64,000 nucleotides of DNA from an uncultured Clostridia bacterium (lineage in GTDB: Bacteria > Bacillota > Clostridia > Christensenellales > Borkfalkiaceae), in assembly GCA_934248055.1 (NCBI GenBank), contig CAKQKI010000002.1:179086-243085 (forward strand), written 5' to 3'. Below the pieces are notes generated by a model. The model was not told where the DNA came from and ran no database searches. It worked only from the letters and a program-made list of their open reading frames with translations. Positions within the stretch are counted from its first letter, which is position 1. Every line of letters begins with the position of its first letter. The translations under genes were made by a program, and so were the position numbers. This document shows positions 27,388 through 38,900 of the stretch, piece after piece.

Positions 27388-29379
27388 TTACATTTCCTCG
27401 CGCGAATGCAGGAACCATTCGGCAAGAATCAACGCCACGAGCGCGCAGGCAACGTAGAAAAGCACGTCGCCGAAATAATCGGAAGTCGACTTTTTAACGT
27501 AAGGATCGGGCAGAACGTCTTCGACGGGAGCAATATCGCTCTCTTTTGCCGGAATTTTAACGTAAACTCTTTCGACTATTTCTTTATTCGCAAACGTTTT
27601 TTGCGTTAAAGTGTAAACCCCGGGGATACTCACGGTAATCGAAGCGGGAAAAGACTCTATAATCCGCGGTTCTTCGCCGCCGGGAACGGTTACGGTAAGA
27701 GACTCGCCGCGCGCGTTGAGTTTGAGTTCTTCGAACACTTCAAAATAATTCTTCTCCACGGTAACGGGGAAGAAATACTCGAACATATCGTACATCATGA
27801 GCGAAAATTCGGGTAAAATGGTAATATTAGAATAATGCACGCTGAAAGAACATACTATGATTTTTTGTTTATTCACGCCGTCGTCCGTTTCTTTGTACAT
27901 ATACATCGGATCGCCGTTTGCGGACATCAGAATTTTGTACGCGCCGTCCGTAACGACGAGTTTGCGGTACAAATTAACCCATATATCCGTTGCGGTGAGA
28001 TAGTTCATAAGCGGATCGGTTCCGTCCGCGAGATTATCGGAAAGCGGAAGGTTTATTTTGCCCGACGGAACGGTTTGCTTAACGGTAAATCCCGCGCCGT
28101 TGGGGCTTTTATCGGGATCGACGAGATATACTATGCCGTCCGACGGAAGAACTTCGGGCATTTTATGTTCGAAAACGTAAAAATCGAAGCCTTCGAGTTT
28201 AGGCTCTTCGCCTTCCTTGACGTAAGTGGGAACGATTTCGTATTTCGATTTATAAATATCGGCAAGCCTGTTTATCGTGTTCGGGAAAAATTTATTAGGC
28301 TCTGAACTTGCGTACTGCACTTTCAGAACTTCTTTCTTTCCACCGTAAACGTAAAAGTTATTGTCGTAAACGAAATTATCGTCCGCTTCGACCGAGAAAA
28401 CCATATCGCTGAAAGAAAAAATGCGATCTTCGACGGAAACGGGAACGTATTCGACGTCGTCCGTATTTATATCGTCGTTGCCGAGATTATATTTGAAAAC
28501 GACCCTTTTCACCCTGTCGCCGTCGAGCGAAATTCTTTCCGCTTTGAAAATTTTTTCTACGCCCGCGCCGCCGGCAACCGCTTCTTCGTTCGCGCCGTGA
28601 ACGGCAAGTTCGAGATCTATAAGTTCGTTTCTCCCGTAGCACGCCATATCCACGGATATAACGTAAATACCGTCTACGAGTTCGGCGTTCGCGCCGAGTA
28701 TGGCAAAATTCCACTCCGCGTCGTTTCGGATAAGGTTTACGTTAACGCCCTTCGGTTTATTAGTAAATTCCGTATCGGTGAAAACGTAAACTTCGGCGTC
28801 GGGATTAACGTCGGTAACCTGTTCGCAGGCAAGCATCGCTTCGTTCATATCGGCAGAAGCGTAAGAGCAACAAGTAAGTTCCGCGTCTAAAAGAGCGTTT
28901 ATTCCGTCGAGCGCGGTCTGCTTGTTTTCTTTTGAAACGCGCTGAACCACGAACGACGAATTATGCCCCGCAAGAATAACCGAAACGGTGCCGTCGGAAT
29001 CGAACGTGGATTCCGCAAGAGAAACAACCGAGTTTACCGCGCGTTCGAAACGCGAAACGCCGTCCGTTTCCGTGCGCATGCTCGCGGAAGCGTCTATAAC
29101 CGCTATAACTTCGCGTTTATCCTGCCTTGTTTTTAAAATAACGGCGGGTTTCGAAAGTATAACGGCAAGCGCCGTCAGCGCTAAAATCTGACAGATTATA
29201 ATTAAAATATTTCTTAAATTGTTCGTGGTAAACCTGCGCCTTTTGTATTTAAGGCTGAGTTTCCACACGTAAGTGCTCGATACGAATTTCTGCTGAAAAT
29301 TCGGCTTTATGATGTAAATTATTATCAGGGCGACGACGCCGAGCAAGCCGAGCAGCCCTAAAGGGACGAGTAAAGTCAT
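27388..29379 (-). CDS. BatA-like aerotolerance-type membrane protein with VWA domain
   Basis: 663 residues with the BatA N-terminal layout: membrane helix (about 5-23), the short cytoplasmic stretch with KRRR, second helix (about 57-76), then a von Willebrand A domain with intact MIDAS DASAS (about 96-100) and a T/D-containing downstream half. The central part (about 210-600) is exported and beta-rich. A single helix near the C-terminus (about 638-655) ends with a short charged tail. The ATG overlaps the stop of the DUF58 gene (ATGA), which shows translational coupling. BatA-type proteins act with MoxR ATPases and DUF58 proteins in a membrane-linked chaperone or activation system. The client is unknown. 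Confidence 0.88.
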   Translation of the reverse strand: MTLLVPLGLLGLLGVVALIIIYIIKPNFQQKFVSSTYVWKLSLKYKRRRFTTNNLRNILIIICQILALTALAVILSKPAVILKTRQDKREVIAVIDASASMRTETDGVSRFERAVNSVVSLAESTFDSDGTVSVILAGHNSSFVVQRVSKENKQTALDGINALLDAELTCCSYASADMNEAMLACEQVTDVNPDAEVYVFTDTEFTNKPKGVNVNLIRNDAEWNFAILGANAELVDGIYVISVDMACYGRNELIDLELAVHGANEEAVAGGAGVEKIFKAERISLDGDRVKRVVFKYNLGNDDINTDDVEYVPVSVEDRIFSFSDMVFSVEADDNFVYDNNFYVYGGKKEVLKVQYASSEPNKFFPNTINRLADIYKSKYEIVPTYVKEGEEPKLEGFDFYVFEHKMPEVLPSDGIVYLVDPDKSPNGAGFTVKQTVPSGKINLPLSDNLADGTDPLMNYLTATDIWVNLYRKLVVTDGAYKILMSANGDPMYMYKETDDGVNKQKIIVCSFSVHYSNITILPEFSLMMYDMFEYFFPVTVEKNYFEVFEELKLNARGESLTVTVPGGEEPRIIESFPASITVSIPGVYTLTQKTFANKEIVERVYVKIPAKESDIAPVEDVLPDPYVKKSTSDYFGDVLFYVACALVALILAEWFLHSREEM

Positions 29380-30275
29380 TCCATTATACCTGCCTTCAAC
29401 AATTCGCCGAAAAGTACCTTTTCGACGGGCTTACCCGTGTCTACGGAAATAAAATCCGCGCCGCGTTTGTTGCAAAAAGTTTTAATATCTTTAAGAAAAT
29501 CCGCAAGCGCTTCCTGATACGCGCGCTGTCTGCCGCGCGTTATTTTAAGTTTCATGTTTTTCGGATCGGCAATGTCTGCCGACTCCGAGTCTATCATATT
29601 CACCCTGCCGTCGTAAGAAGGGTCGGATTCTTCGGGCGACATAATCTGTACGAGAAGAACCTGTCTTTTTTTGTATAAGAGATAGTCTACCGCTTTTTTC
29701 CAGTTGCTGTCGGTAAAAAAGTCGGAAATTATAACGGAAAGTCCGTTATTTGCGGCTGTATCGCTGCATAAGGTAACGCATTTTTCTATGTCCGTTTCCC
29801 CGTCGAAAGAAAGTTCCGAAAGCGCAGACACCGCGCGGAAATATTCCGTTTTTCCTATTATCGTGCCGAACGGATTTTCGGAGCGGTCGCCTTTCATAAG
29901 TTGAAACGACACTTTATCCATATTATGCACGGCTAAAAACCCCATAGCGGCGGCAGTAGCCACCGCGTATGAGGATTTTTGCAAATCGTTTTTTCCCATA
30001 GAAGCCGAGCAGTCCAGAAAAATCTGTATCTGCATCTGCCTTTCGTCGGTAAAAAGTTTAAGAAAGTATTTTTCGAATCTGCTGTATAAATTCCAGTCGA
30101 TACGACGTATATCGTCGCCGAGCTGATACTCTCTGAAATCCGCAAATTCCACGGTCTGACCGTAAGAATTAACGAGATGTTTGCCGCCGAAATATCCCGA
30201 AAGGTTCGATTTTAAATTTAATGATAAAGTTTCAAGACGACTGAAAAACGCGTCGTTCAGACATAAACTTTTCAT
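29376..30275 (-). CDS. DUF58 family protein of the MoxR system
   Basis: A 299-residue cytoplasmic protein. The diagnostic block near residues 38-80 (FADFREYQLGDDIRRIDWN, then KLFTDERQ) identifies the DUF58 family, which almost always sits next to a MoxR ATPase. A VWA-like core follows with FLDCSASM (about 87-94), where the metal-site pattern DxSxS is kept as DCSAS. Length is normal. It lies 35 bases after MoxR and its stop overlaps the start of the BatA-like gene by 4 bases. In the MoxR-DUF58-VWA systems studied, this protein is thought to link the ATPase to the membrane VWA proteins; the biochemical role is not well known. Confidence 0.92.
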   Translation of the reverse strand: MKSLCLNDAFFSRLETLSLNLKSNLSGYFGGKHLVNSYGQTVEFADFREYQLGDDIRRIDWNLYSRFEKYFLKLFTDERQMQIQIFLDCSASMGKNDLQKSSYAVATAAAMGFLAVHNMDKVSFQLMKGDRSENPFGTIIGKTEYFRAVSALSELSFDGETDIEKCVTLCSDTAANNGLSVIISDFFTDSNWKKAVDYLLYKKRQVLLVQIMSPEESDPSYDGRVNMIDSESADIADPKNMKLKITRGRQRAYQEALADFLKDIKTFCNKRGADFISVDTGKPVEKVLFGELLKAGIME

Positions 30276-30310
30276 TCAGAAACGCTCCGAATATATTTCC
30301 TTTCTCTCTG

Positions 30311-31303
30311 TTACTTTTTGTATTTTTTGCTTACTTCGTCGGTTATCATGCGGATAACGTCGTCCGAAGAAATTCTTTCCGCTATCGCTTCGAAATTGAG
30401 TTTAAGACGGTGACGAAGTACGGGATACGCAAGTTCTTCTATATCCGAGTACGCAACGTTGAATCTTCCCTTTATAAGCGCAAGCACTTTCGCCGCGGAT
30501 ATTATAGCCTGTCCCGCTCGCGGGCTTGCTCCTACTCTGACGTATTTCTTCGCCGTTTCCGCTGCCACGGGAGACGTCGGGTGAGTTGCCGATACAAGCG
30601 TCATCGCGTAACGCGTTACTTCGCTCGCCACGGGTATCTGATTCGCGGTGCTTCTCATTCTTAAAAGTTGCTCCCCAGAACAAGCCTTGTCCGCCACTTC
30701 TTCCATAGTCTTCTGCGTCATATCGACTATCTGCATAAGTTCTTCGAGCGTCGGATCCGGTACGAGAAGTTTAAACATAAAACGGTCCATCTGCGCTTCA
30801 GGCAGCGGATACGTTCCGTCCTGCTCGATGGGGTTCTGCGTGGCAAGCACGAAAAACGGCTCTTCGAGTTTTCTCGATACGCCCATTACCGTTACGGTAT
30901 GCTCCTGCATCGCTTCGAGCAGCGCCGACTGCGTTTTCGGCGTCGCACGGTTTATTTCGTCCGCTAATATTATATTGCTGAATATAGGTCCTTTCTGAAA
31001 TCTGAACGAAGAGTTTCCGTTCTCGTCTTTCACGATGATATTCGTTCCCGTTACGTCTGCGGGCATTAAGTCGGGCGTGAACTGTATTCTCGAGAACGGC
31101 AGGTCGAATACTCTTCCCAAAGTTCTTACGAGCCTTGTCTTTCCGACGCCCGGCACTCCTTCGAGAAGAACGTTGCCGCCCGCTATCATCGCTATGACCG
31201 TGCCTTCAACGACTTCTTTCTGCCCTATTACGTCTCGCGAGATTTCGCTGAATATCGCCGCGCATTGTTTGCTGAATTGCTCTATGTCTTTTTCTGATAC
31301 CAT
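30311..31303 (-). CDS. MoxR-family AAA+ ATPase
   Basis: A 330-residue ATPase of the AAA_3/MoxR group. Walker A GVPGVGKT (about 49-56), Walker B ILADEINRA (about 112-120), sensor-1 region LATQNPIEQDGTYPLPEAQ (about 153-170) and the arginine-finger region DRFMFKL are all present. The C-terminal lid helical domain ends with the typical SDDVIRMI stretch. These ATPases act as chaperones that mature or activate partner proteins together with VWA-domain proteins, exactly the kind encoded by the next three genes. It starts 46 bases after the membrane-protein gene at the operon head. Confidence 0.96.
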   Translation of the reverse strand: MVSEKDIEQFSKQCAAIFSEISRDVIGQKEVVEGTVIAMIAGGNVLLEGVPGVGKTRLVRTLGRVFDLPFSRIQFTPDLMPADVTGTNIIVKDENGNSSFRFQKGPIFSNIILADEINRATPKTQSALLEAMQEHTVTVMGVSRKLEEPFFVLATQNPIEQDGTYPLPEAQMDRFMFKLLVPDPTLEELMQIVDMTQKTMEEVADKACSGEQLLRMRSTANQIPVASEVTRYAMTLVSATHPTSPVAAETAKKYVRVGASPRAGQAIISAAKVLALIKGRFNVAYSDIEELAYPVLRHRLKLNFEAIAERISSDDVIRMITDEVSKKYKK

Positions 31304-31349
31304 TTTTCCGTATTTCCTTGATTATTCTTTCGGTTTTTGCGGCAAATCG

Positions 31350-32396
31350 TCAGCCGCCCGCGTTTTCGTCTTTCGGCTCGGTCGACCCGTAATACCCCGA
31401 AACGAGATCTTTTGCGGAATCAGGCATGCTGCCGTCCTGCGAAATTTTGTCCATTCCCGTTTTCTTGGCGTCGTCGAACAAATCGCCGTAATAAGTGTTA
31501 TTGTCGAGTATCTGGTTGCGCGGATTCCATTTTGCTCCGCCGCTTCCGCTCGAGCCGCTGCCGTTAGACGGGTCTGACTTTCCGCCCGGCTCGCCTTCTT
31601 CCTGACCGGGTTCGTCGCCGGGTTCGCCGCCGCCGTCGCCGTCGCCGTCGGAATCTTCGGTTATCGACTGAAATATCGCAACAATTTCCATATCGGCGGT
31701 TATTTTCATATCCTGCCTGAACGGGTCTTCGTTTCCGTCGCTCCACTTAACGAAAACGAACCCTTCGTCCGCTTCCGCGCGCACGGCTTCCGCGTTGCCG
31801 CCCTTTTCGATTCTCTGAATAAAATCGCCGTAAATATAACCGCCTTCGTCGTCTTTGACGGAATAAATCACGTCTACGAATTCAACGGGCTTGTCGCCTA
31901 TAATGTCTATCCCCGGTTTTACCACTCCTTTTTCGGTAAGAGCGGACAACGTGGTCATTCCCATGCCGAGAACGCTTATCGAGCAAGCCGCGATTATAAG
32001 CGGAGCCGACACTACGATTTTTAAAAGCGACGCGTTCACCGAAGCCATCGCCTTTTTAGCGTCTTCACGCTGTTTCATGGCAATGAAAGAATCGTCGCCT
32101 TCGAGTTCGAGCATGGTAATAAGCCTTTCTTCAAGCCCGAGTTTGTCTACGCGCCTTGCGATTTCCCGCGTGGTGGGGCGGAATTTAAGAAAATAAAACG
32201 CGCAGGTCGCGCCGACAAACGCAACCGCCCATACGATTATCGCTATATAATAGCCCTTTATTCCGAACATCCAGAAGATAAACGAAATAAGAAATAACGC
32301 GCATGACGCCGCGCCGAGTCCGCATAAAAGCGATTTTATAACGCCTTCTTTGAAAAGACGGTTATAGTATTTTTCAAATAAAGTCTGCTTTTTCAT
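31350..32396 (-). CDS. Membrane protein heading the MoxR operon, with a B-type repeat
   Basis: 348 residues, function not known. Two membrane helices near the N-terminus (about 20-43 and 48-70), a cytoplasmic helical stretch with a conserved-looking RRVDKLGLEERLITMLEL segment, and a third helix (about 128-152). The exported part has one repeat of the type found in InlB/Listeria-Bacteroides proteins (about 175-240: ADEGFVFVKWSDG), followed by a low-complexity linker rich in D, G, E and P (about 243-285) and a C-terminal segment. The helix layout and place before MoxR recall the DUF4175-like or BatD-like proteins of such operons, but the match is only by architecture. It is the first gene after the operon promoter. 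Confidence 0.75.
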   Translation of the reverse strand: MKKQTLFEKYYNRLFKEGVIKSLLCGLGAASCALFLISFIFWMFGIKGYYIAIIVWAVAFVGATCAFYFLKFRPTTREIARRVDKLGLEERLITMLELEGDDSFIAMKQREDAKKAMASVNASLLKIVVSAPLIIAACSISVLGMGMTTLSALTEKGVVKPGIDIIGDKPVEFVDVIYSVKDDEGGYIYGDFIQRIEKGGNAEAVRAEADEGFVFVKWSDGNEDPFRQDMKITADMEIVAIFQSITEDSDGDGDGGGEPGDEPGQEEGEPGGKSDPSNGSGSSGSGGAKWNPRNQILDNNTYYGDLFDDAKKTGMDKISQDGSMPDSAKDLVSGYYGSTEPKDENAGG

Positions 32397-32415
32397 ACGT
32401 TCTCCTTTTTTATTT

Positions 32416-32477
32416 GCCGATTTTAAAATAATCGCCGCCGATTTTAAAATTTGCTTTAAAATAATCGCCGATTCGGC
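32416..32477. repeat. Short direct repeats in the MoxR operon leader
   Basis: A 16-base unit, TTTAAAATAATCGCCG, occurs exactly at 32422-32437 and 32455-32470. GCCGATTTTAAAAT occurs at 32416-32429 and 32437-32450. The block ends in the palindrome GCCGATTCGGC (32467-32477). The repeats lie between the promoter and the first gene of the MoxR operon, so they could be regulator-binding sites. Confidence 0.65.
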
Positions 32478-32501
32478 ATTTTTTTTATATTAGTACTTAG
32501 T

Positions 32502-32530
32502 ATTATAACATTTTACCGCTTTTATGTCTA
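32502..32530 (-). promoter_or_regulatory. Promoter of the MoxR/VWA operon
   Basis: Minus strand: TAGACA (32530-32525), 17 bases, TATAAT (32507-32502), with an extended TG one base before the -10 box. Near-consensus. The predicted leader is about 100 bases. Confidence 0.75.
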
Positions 32531-32631
32531 ACGAATTGTCGGCGATAATTGAAAAATTTCCGTTAAAAGCGTATTGTTTTTGTAAAAATTTTCAGTTTTT
32601 GATAACCCTTTCATAAGTATTGCTTATATCA

Positions 32632-32650
32632 CGGCGTTTTTGCAAGGCTT
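32632..32650. repeat. 19-bp dispersed intergenic repeat, copy 1
   Basis: CGGCGTTTTTGCAAGGCTT here matches 18 of 19 bases at 63797-63815. Both copies are intergenic and lie near other repeat pieces, which suggests remnants of a small repeated element. Confidence 0.4.
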
Positions 32651-32816
32651 CAATTATTATTGCTCGGCATGCTCATTAAAATCATATATTTGTCTGAACT
32701 TATGAAAAAGTGAACCCTCTCTCGTCTTTTACTCGCTTTGCTCGCTCGTAAAATCCACTCTCCCCGAAGGGGAAAGCAAGTGAAAAAGTTGTCTGGCATA
32801 ATACGGCGCAAAAAGT

Positions 32817-32844
32817 AAAAGGCGGCAAAGTTTTGCCGCCTTTT
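32817..32844 (-). terminator. Terminator of the 3309-residue lipoprotein gene
   Basis: A 12- to 13-bp stem with arms AAAAGGCGGCAAA and TTTGCCGCCTTTT and a one- or two-base loop, about 70 bases after the stop codon. T runs flank it on both strands, so it may work in both directions. A second inverted repeat (CCCG/CGGG arms, about 32868-32890) lies between it and the stop. Confidence 0.85.
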
Positions 32845-32912
32845 AAGGCTCCCGCATATTCCCGTTAAAATTTCGGGAAAGCGGGAATTTTCGTTGTTAT
32901 ACTTTTACCTGC

Positions 32913-35900
32913 TTACGCAAAGTAAGGGTTCATTTTAATTCCGCTTGCCGGATTTGCGGGATCTTTAACCGCCGCGTAAATATCGGCGTTGCAACCTTTA
33001 TACCAGTTTGCTTCCCAAATTCCGACGGTGTAGTAGTAATCTTTTTCAACGCTTATTACCGCGTTCTGAGAAATTCCGTTGAACACGTAATTGCCGAGTT
33101 TCATGTTTTCGGGGATATAAATACCCGTAGCGCCTTCAGGCGTGTTTCCGAACTTAACCGTAGTAAGAGACGTGCAATTATTGAAAGTATATCCACCGAG
33201 TATGTCTACCTTATCGGAGAACTCGACGCTTTCAAGCATCGTGCAACCGTCAAACCATCTGGTTGCGGTGGTAATATATACCGCTTTCAGTTTCGGAAGA
33301 ACTATACTCTTAATTTTATCGCAACCGCTGAACGCATTAGTATCTAAAGTGAACATTTTAGTTAAGTTACTGAACGTTATGCTCGTAAGTCCCGAACCTT
33401 TGAACGCGTTTCCGCCTATTTTTGTAATAGTGTCGGGAATAGTAATCGCGGTAATCGAAGTACAACCCGCAAACATTTTAGACGAAATCGCCGTAAGTCC
33501 GCCAAACGTAATATCGTTAAGAGCGGTGCAGCCTTCGAAGAATTGTTCGGGCAGCGTTTTAACCGCTTTATCGATTATTACGGTTGTAAGTGCGGTACAA
33601 TCGATAAACGCGCCTTTGCCGCCGCTGATTTTAGTCGAGTTAACGGTTACGTTAGTCAGTTTTTTACAGCCTTCGAACACTCCGAAAGCAGAGCGTTTAC
33701 CTTCATAATCAGTAACGTTGCCGAGCGAAGAAAGTTTGCTTGAAAGCACAACTCCCTTTAAGCCGGTGTTCGCAAACGCGCCGGCACCGAGCGTTGTAAG
33801 AGTATCGGGGAAGACGATGGTTCCGTCTGCCTTATTCGTGCTGTTCGAAAAATCAAGCGTTTCGAGTTTTGCGCAATTTCTGAACACATTGCTTCCTATT
33901 TCGGTTATTTTTCCTTCGAAAACCACTTCTCTGAGTTCGGCGCAATTCTCGAACAAAATATCGCTGCTCGAACATGCGAGCGAAGTTATCGCCGCGGGAA
34001 GAACTATTTTTTCTATTCCGCTGTCGCTGAATAAACCGTCCGGAAGTTTACCGCCTGTAACTTTAATGCCGGCAGGCAGATTAACAACGTTAGGTTCGTT
34101 TTTGCTGCTTGTTGCAATCGTTTTAAGTTTTACGCAACCTTCGAATGCGCTTCTGCCGATCGTTACGTTATCCGAAAGAATAGTAACCTTTTCGAGATTC
34201 AAACAATTTGCGAACGTCGAAGAGTTCAGGGTTTCACAGCCTTCGGGAATAGTAATTTCTCTGATACCGCTACCCGTAAAGCAATAGTTGCCTATCGAAG
34301 TAACGCTTGACGGAACGTCGATACCTGCAAGGTTCGCGCAGTTGCCGAAAGCGTACATGTCGAATTTATCGACGTTCGTGGTTTCGGTTCCCGGTTCGGT
34401 TCCCGGCTCGGTAAGGAAAGTAACCTTTGTAAGAGCATTACAATTATGGAACGCGTATTGACCTATCGTATTTACGCTTGCGGGAATTTCGATTTCTTCT
34501 ATCGAAGAATTGTAAAACGCGTAGTCGGGAATTTCGGTTACTTTGCCGGTAAGCACGACCTTTTTAATCTTTTTGTTTCCGTTGAACGCATTATCTTTTA
34601 ACCCGTCAAGAGTAAGGATATCGCCTGCTTCTTTAGCCACAGGATACATAAACACGTCGTCTGCGTAGTAGAGAACTCCGTCCTGCACCGTATACGTTTT
34701 GCTTTCGCTCGTAAATGCGGTAAGGGTAGCGCAGTTGAACGCGTTTTTGCCTATCAGATTTACGTTTTTAGTGAGCGCAACCGTTGTAAGCGACGTACCC
34801 GCAAACGCCGATTCGCCTATTTCGTTAAGCGTTTCGGGAAGAACTATTTCGGTAATCGCAGAGCAGTTGTAGAACGCCTGCAAACCTATTGCGGTAACGC
34901 CTTCGCCGATAGTTACGGTTTCAAGAGATTTTGATTTGAAGAATGCCGATTCTGCAATAGTTGTAAGAGAACCCGAAATCGTTACCGAAGTAAGTTTCGG
35001 CATTTCCGCAAACGCGCCGGTTCCTATCAACGTAACGCCCGTAAGATCGAGCGTTTCGATACCGCTTTCTCTGAACGCATTCTCGCCTATCACTTTTGCT
35101 CCGATAATTTCCGTCAGCGCAAGGCATTTTCCGAACGCTCTGTTACCCATGCTGCTGACTTTAGGTATATTTACCGATTTAATACCCGAACCGTAGAACG
35201 CTTCCTTTCCGATCGAAGCGATGTTGCTTAAATCGAACGATTCGAGAGAAACGCAGTTTCTGAACATTTCTTCGGATATTGCCGATATATCGCCTTCTAT
35301 CGTCACCGATTTGAGCGACTTGCAGTTTTCAAACATACCATTGCAGTTGGTTTTTACGCCTGTTTCGGGGTCGGTTGACGTGTACGCAAAAGGCGATACC
35401 GGAAGATCGGTTACTCCTGCGGGAATAACTATCGTTTCTATTCCCGAGCAAACAAACGCCAGATCGCCGATAGTCGAAATATTTTTCGGAAGAGTTACGC
35501 TCTTAAGCGATTCGCAGCCCGCGAACATTCCGCGCGGAAGCGCGGTAAGAACGTCGCATAACACGACTCTTGAAAGCGATTTGCAATCTCTTAAAGCATA
35601 CATTTTTATATTTTCCGCTTTGGGAAGACTTACGGACGCAATGCCGCTGCCGTTGAACGCGCTCATGCCTACACTCATAACTTCGGGGAACGAGAGTTCT
35701 TTAAGAGCCTGAGTGTTGTTGAATGCGTCGTTGTTAACGGTCGTTATATCTTCAAGCCCCGTTACCGATGAAAGCGAAGTACAGTTATAGAACATACCTT
35801 CGGGTATCTCTCTCACCTTTTCGGGCATAGCGAACGACATAAGCAAAGAGCAACCCTTGAAAGAGTTCTTGCCTATCGTTTCGACAGACTTCATTCCCTT

Positions 35901-38900
35901 TACGGAAGTAAGTACTTTACAGCCTTCAAACGCGCTTTCGCCTATAGAAGTAACCGATTCGGGTATTTCTATAACGGTAATCGAAGTGCCTTTGAACGCC
36001 TTTTCGGATATTTCCGTCAAACCGCTCATACCCGTTATTCTTGAAAGCGTAGAAACGCCGTCGAACGCGGAAACGCCGAGCGATTTTATTTTAGACGGAA
36101 CGTATACTTCCTGAACCGAACTACCCTTGAACGCGCTTGCGTCGAGTTTTGTAAGACTCTCGGGAAGGTTTACCGAAATAAGTTTATCGCACCCTTTAAA
36201 TACGTTGGAACCTATCGAAATCAGCGTTCCGTTCTTTTTGAATTCTATTTCTTCAAGAGAAATACAACCTTCAAACGCATTCTTTCCTATACTTCTTATA
36301 GATTCGGGAACGATAAGTTTTCTTATTTTCCACTGACCTTTGAATACTGAGTCGCCGATAGAAGAAACTTCGGGAAGTTCGTAAATTTCACTGTCGATAA
36401 CGCCGCAGATATATTTGATTGTAAGTCCGTTGTAATCGAGAAGCATCGCGCCGACAGAGTCGGTGGAATAATATTTATTATCTTCCGAAACTCTTATTTT
36501 TCTTATCGAAGGACAACTCGTTACAGAACTTTCTATATCGGTAATGCCTTTTGCGATATAAACTTCGGTAAGGTTTGCGCAACCGTCGAAAATATTATCT
36601 CCGGCGCCTTCAATCTCCCAGTCCGTATCGGGGAACTCTATTTTTTCAATTCCGGTTTTGGCAAAAGTAATTTTTCCTAAAAGTTTAAGTTGCGAGCCTT
36701 TTGCAAACGTAATTTCTTTAAGCATGGCTGCGCCGTTGAACGCGCCGAAGCTGCCCCTTTCTTCCGCAAGCGATTCGACCGACGCCGGAATAACTATACT
36801 TTTAAGCGCAGATTTATTGAACATGCTGCCCCTGAGTTTTTTAACGCCTTCGGGAAGAGTAATATGTTCAAGACTTGTATCACTGTCGAAAACGTTAATA
36901 CCGAAACTTTCAAGCAAAGAGCCTTCTGCAAATATTACGCTCGTCAGATCTGCGTTATAGGAAAACGCGCTTTGGCCGATATAAGTAACGTTTGCGGGAA
37001 TCCTTATTTCCGTAAGCGACTGACCATTGAAAGCGCTTACGCCGATTGTCGTTACCGTGTCGGGAATCGTTATATTTTTAAGCGAGCTGACGTATGAGGC
37101 AGTGTAAGTGGCAATATAAAACGTATAATTCGGTATTTCGGTTATACCGGTTTTTTCAAGCCCGATAACTTCTTTAAGGCTTGAATTGTCACTGAATACG
37201 CCTGTTCCGAATTTTGTAAGCGCGTTTTTAAAGGTAACGCTTTCGATATTCGCGCATTCTTTGAAAGTATATCCGCCGAGAGAGATAGGTCTGTTCGGGA
37301 ATACGATTTGCTTAATACCCGCTTTATAGAAGACGCCCATAGTTGAACTTACCGACCCGTTGCTGATATATTCGTCAAACACGAGTTCTTCGGAATTTGC
37401 TATATCGCCGTTTCTGAACGTAACCGTTTCGAGAGAACTGAGCGAACTCGAAGCGAACGCAAGCGTTCCTATAAAGTTTACGGTAGACGGTATTTCTACC
37501 GCAGTAAGCTTAGTGCCGTAAAACGCTCTCGAACCTATTCTCGTTACGCCTTCGGGAATAGATATTTCTTTGAGCGTGGTAAGACTTTCGAACGCGCTGT
37601 CTGCTATCTCCGTAAGATGTTCCGCCTTGTTTCCTTCAAAAGAAACTTTAGTAACCGTTTTCACGCTGTAAAATACTTTCGGGCTGAGTTCCGTTATGGT
37701 ATTTTTAATAACTACTTCGGTAATATCTGACTGCTGGGGAATAAACAACGCTTTGTCTGCTACGAAATCGCCGTTTTCGTTTCTTAAAGAATAAAGAACG
37801 TTTCCGTATACTCCGTAATACTCGCCGCCTTCGCCCATTTTTATCGTTTCGAGTTTTCTGCAGGAATCAAATATATCGATAACTCCGTCGGTCATTCCTA
37901 TATTCTGAACGGTGGGCGATAATTCTATTTCGGTAAAATCACTTGAAAAGAACGCGTTCGACTCTATCGTGGTAAGTTTAGAAGTGTAAGATACGGCGCC
38001 GCTTTTATCGGTAACTTTACCGGAATCGATAATTATTTTCTTAAATTGCGACTGTCCGTATTTGAACGCACCTTCGCCTATCGTAACCGTTCTTTTTGGA
38101 ATAGTTAACGTTGTTACTCCGCGAAGCCATTTAAACGATTCTTTTCCGAATACGAGCGGGTTCTCCGCTTCGCCTTCGGCAGGTTTTGCAAATTCAATTT
38201 TCGTGGCATGCAAATTGATAAAAGCCTGTTCGCCTATTTCGGTAACGTTATTGCCTATTGTAAGAGTGCCTGTAATACGTTTGTCTTTAGTACCCGTGAT
38301 AAACGCGCCGCTTGCAATTCTTTCAACCGTTGCGGGAATAGCGTAATCTTTAACCGAAGCCATTTTCGGGTAAAGCACGAAAACTTTACCGTCACCGTTT
38401 AAAACGGGACCGTTAGCATTGTAAGTGTTAACAAGCCGTTCGTTTTCTTTAAGCGTGTTATTTTTTCTTATTTCGGTTTTAACGGTAGTAACGGCGTTAT
38501 CGCCTTCTCCCGTCGTTTCGGTTATTTCTATTTCGTATAATTTAGTAACCGATCCGCCTGTCTTTGCGGGCAAAACGGTATAATTCGGGTTTTCGGCATT
38601 TATTTTAACAACAGTCATGTTAGTGCCGAAAATAGCCGCAAGATCCATGTAAGGAACGTTCTTTCCTATCGTAAGATCGGTAACGTAGCCGTCGTACGCT
38701 TTACCGCTGAAGTTAAAGAACGCGCCGTTTGCGATAACCGTGTTTTCGTCGCAGTCGAGAACAACGGTTTTAAGATTTGAACTGCTGAACGCCCCCGCAC
38801 CTATGGAAGAAAGCGAAGACCCGAAAGTTACAGACGCTATTTTTTTGCACCAGTCAAACGCTTTTTCGTCTAAAACGAGTTTGGCGTCAGACTTATCGTC

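Larger units (their letters stand above)
32397..32912. other. Intergenic region between the MoxR operon and the 3309-residue lipoprotein gene
   Basis: A 516-base gap. It contains the MoxR operon leader with direct repeats (32416-32477), its promoter (32502-32530), a low-complexity AT stretch, a short repeat shared with the right end of the window (32632-32650), a C/T-rich segment ending in CCCCGAAGGGG (about 32761-32771) that resembles a dispersed intergenic element, and the terminator of the giant gene (32817-32844). No RNA gene or convincing ORF was seen. Confidence 0.65.
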
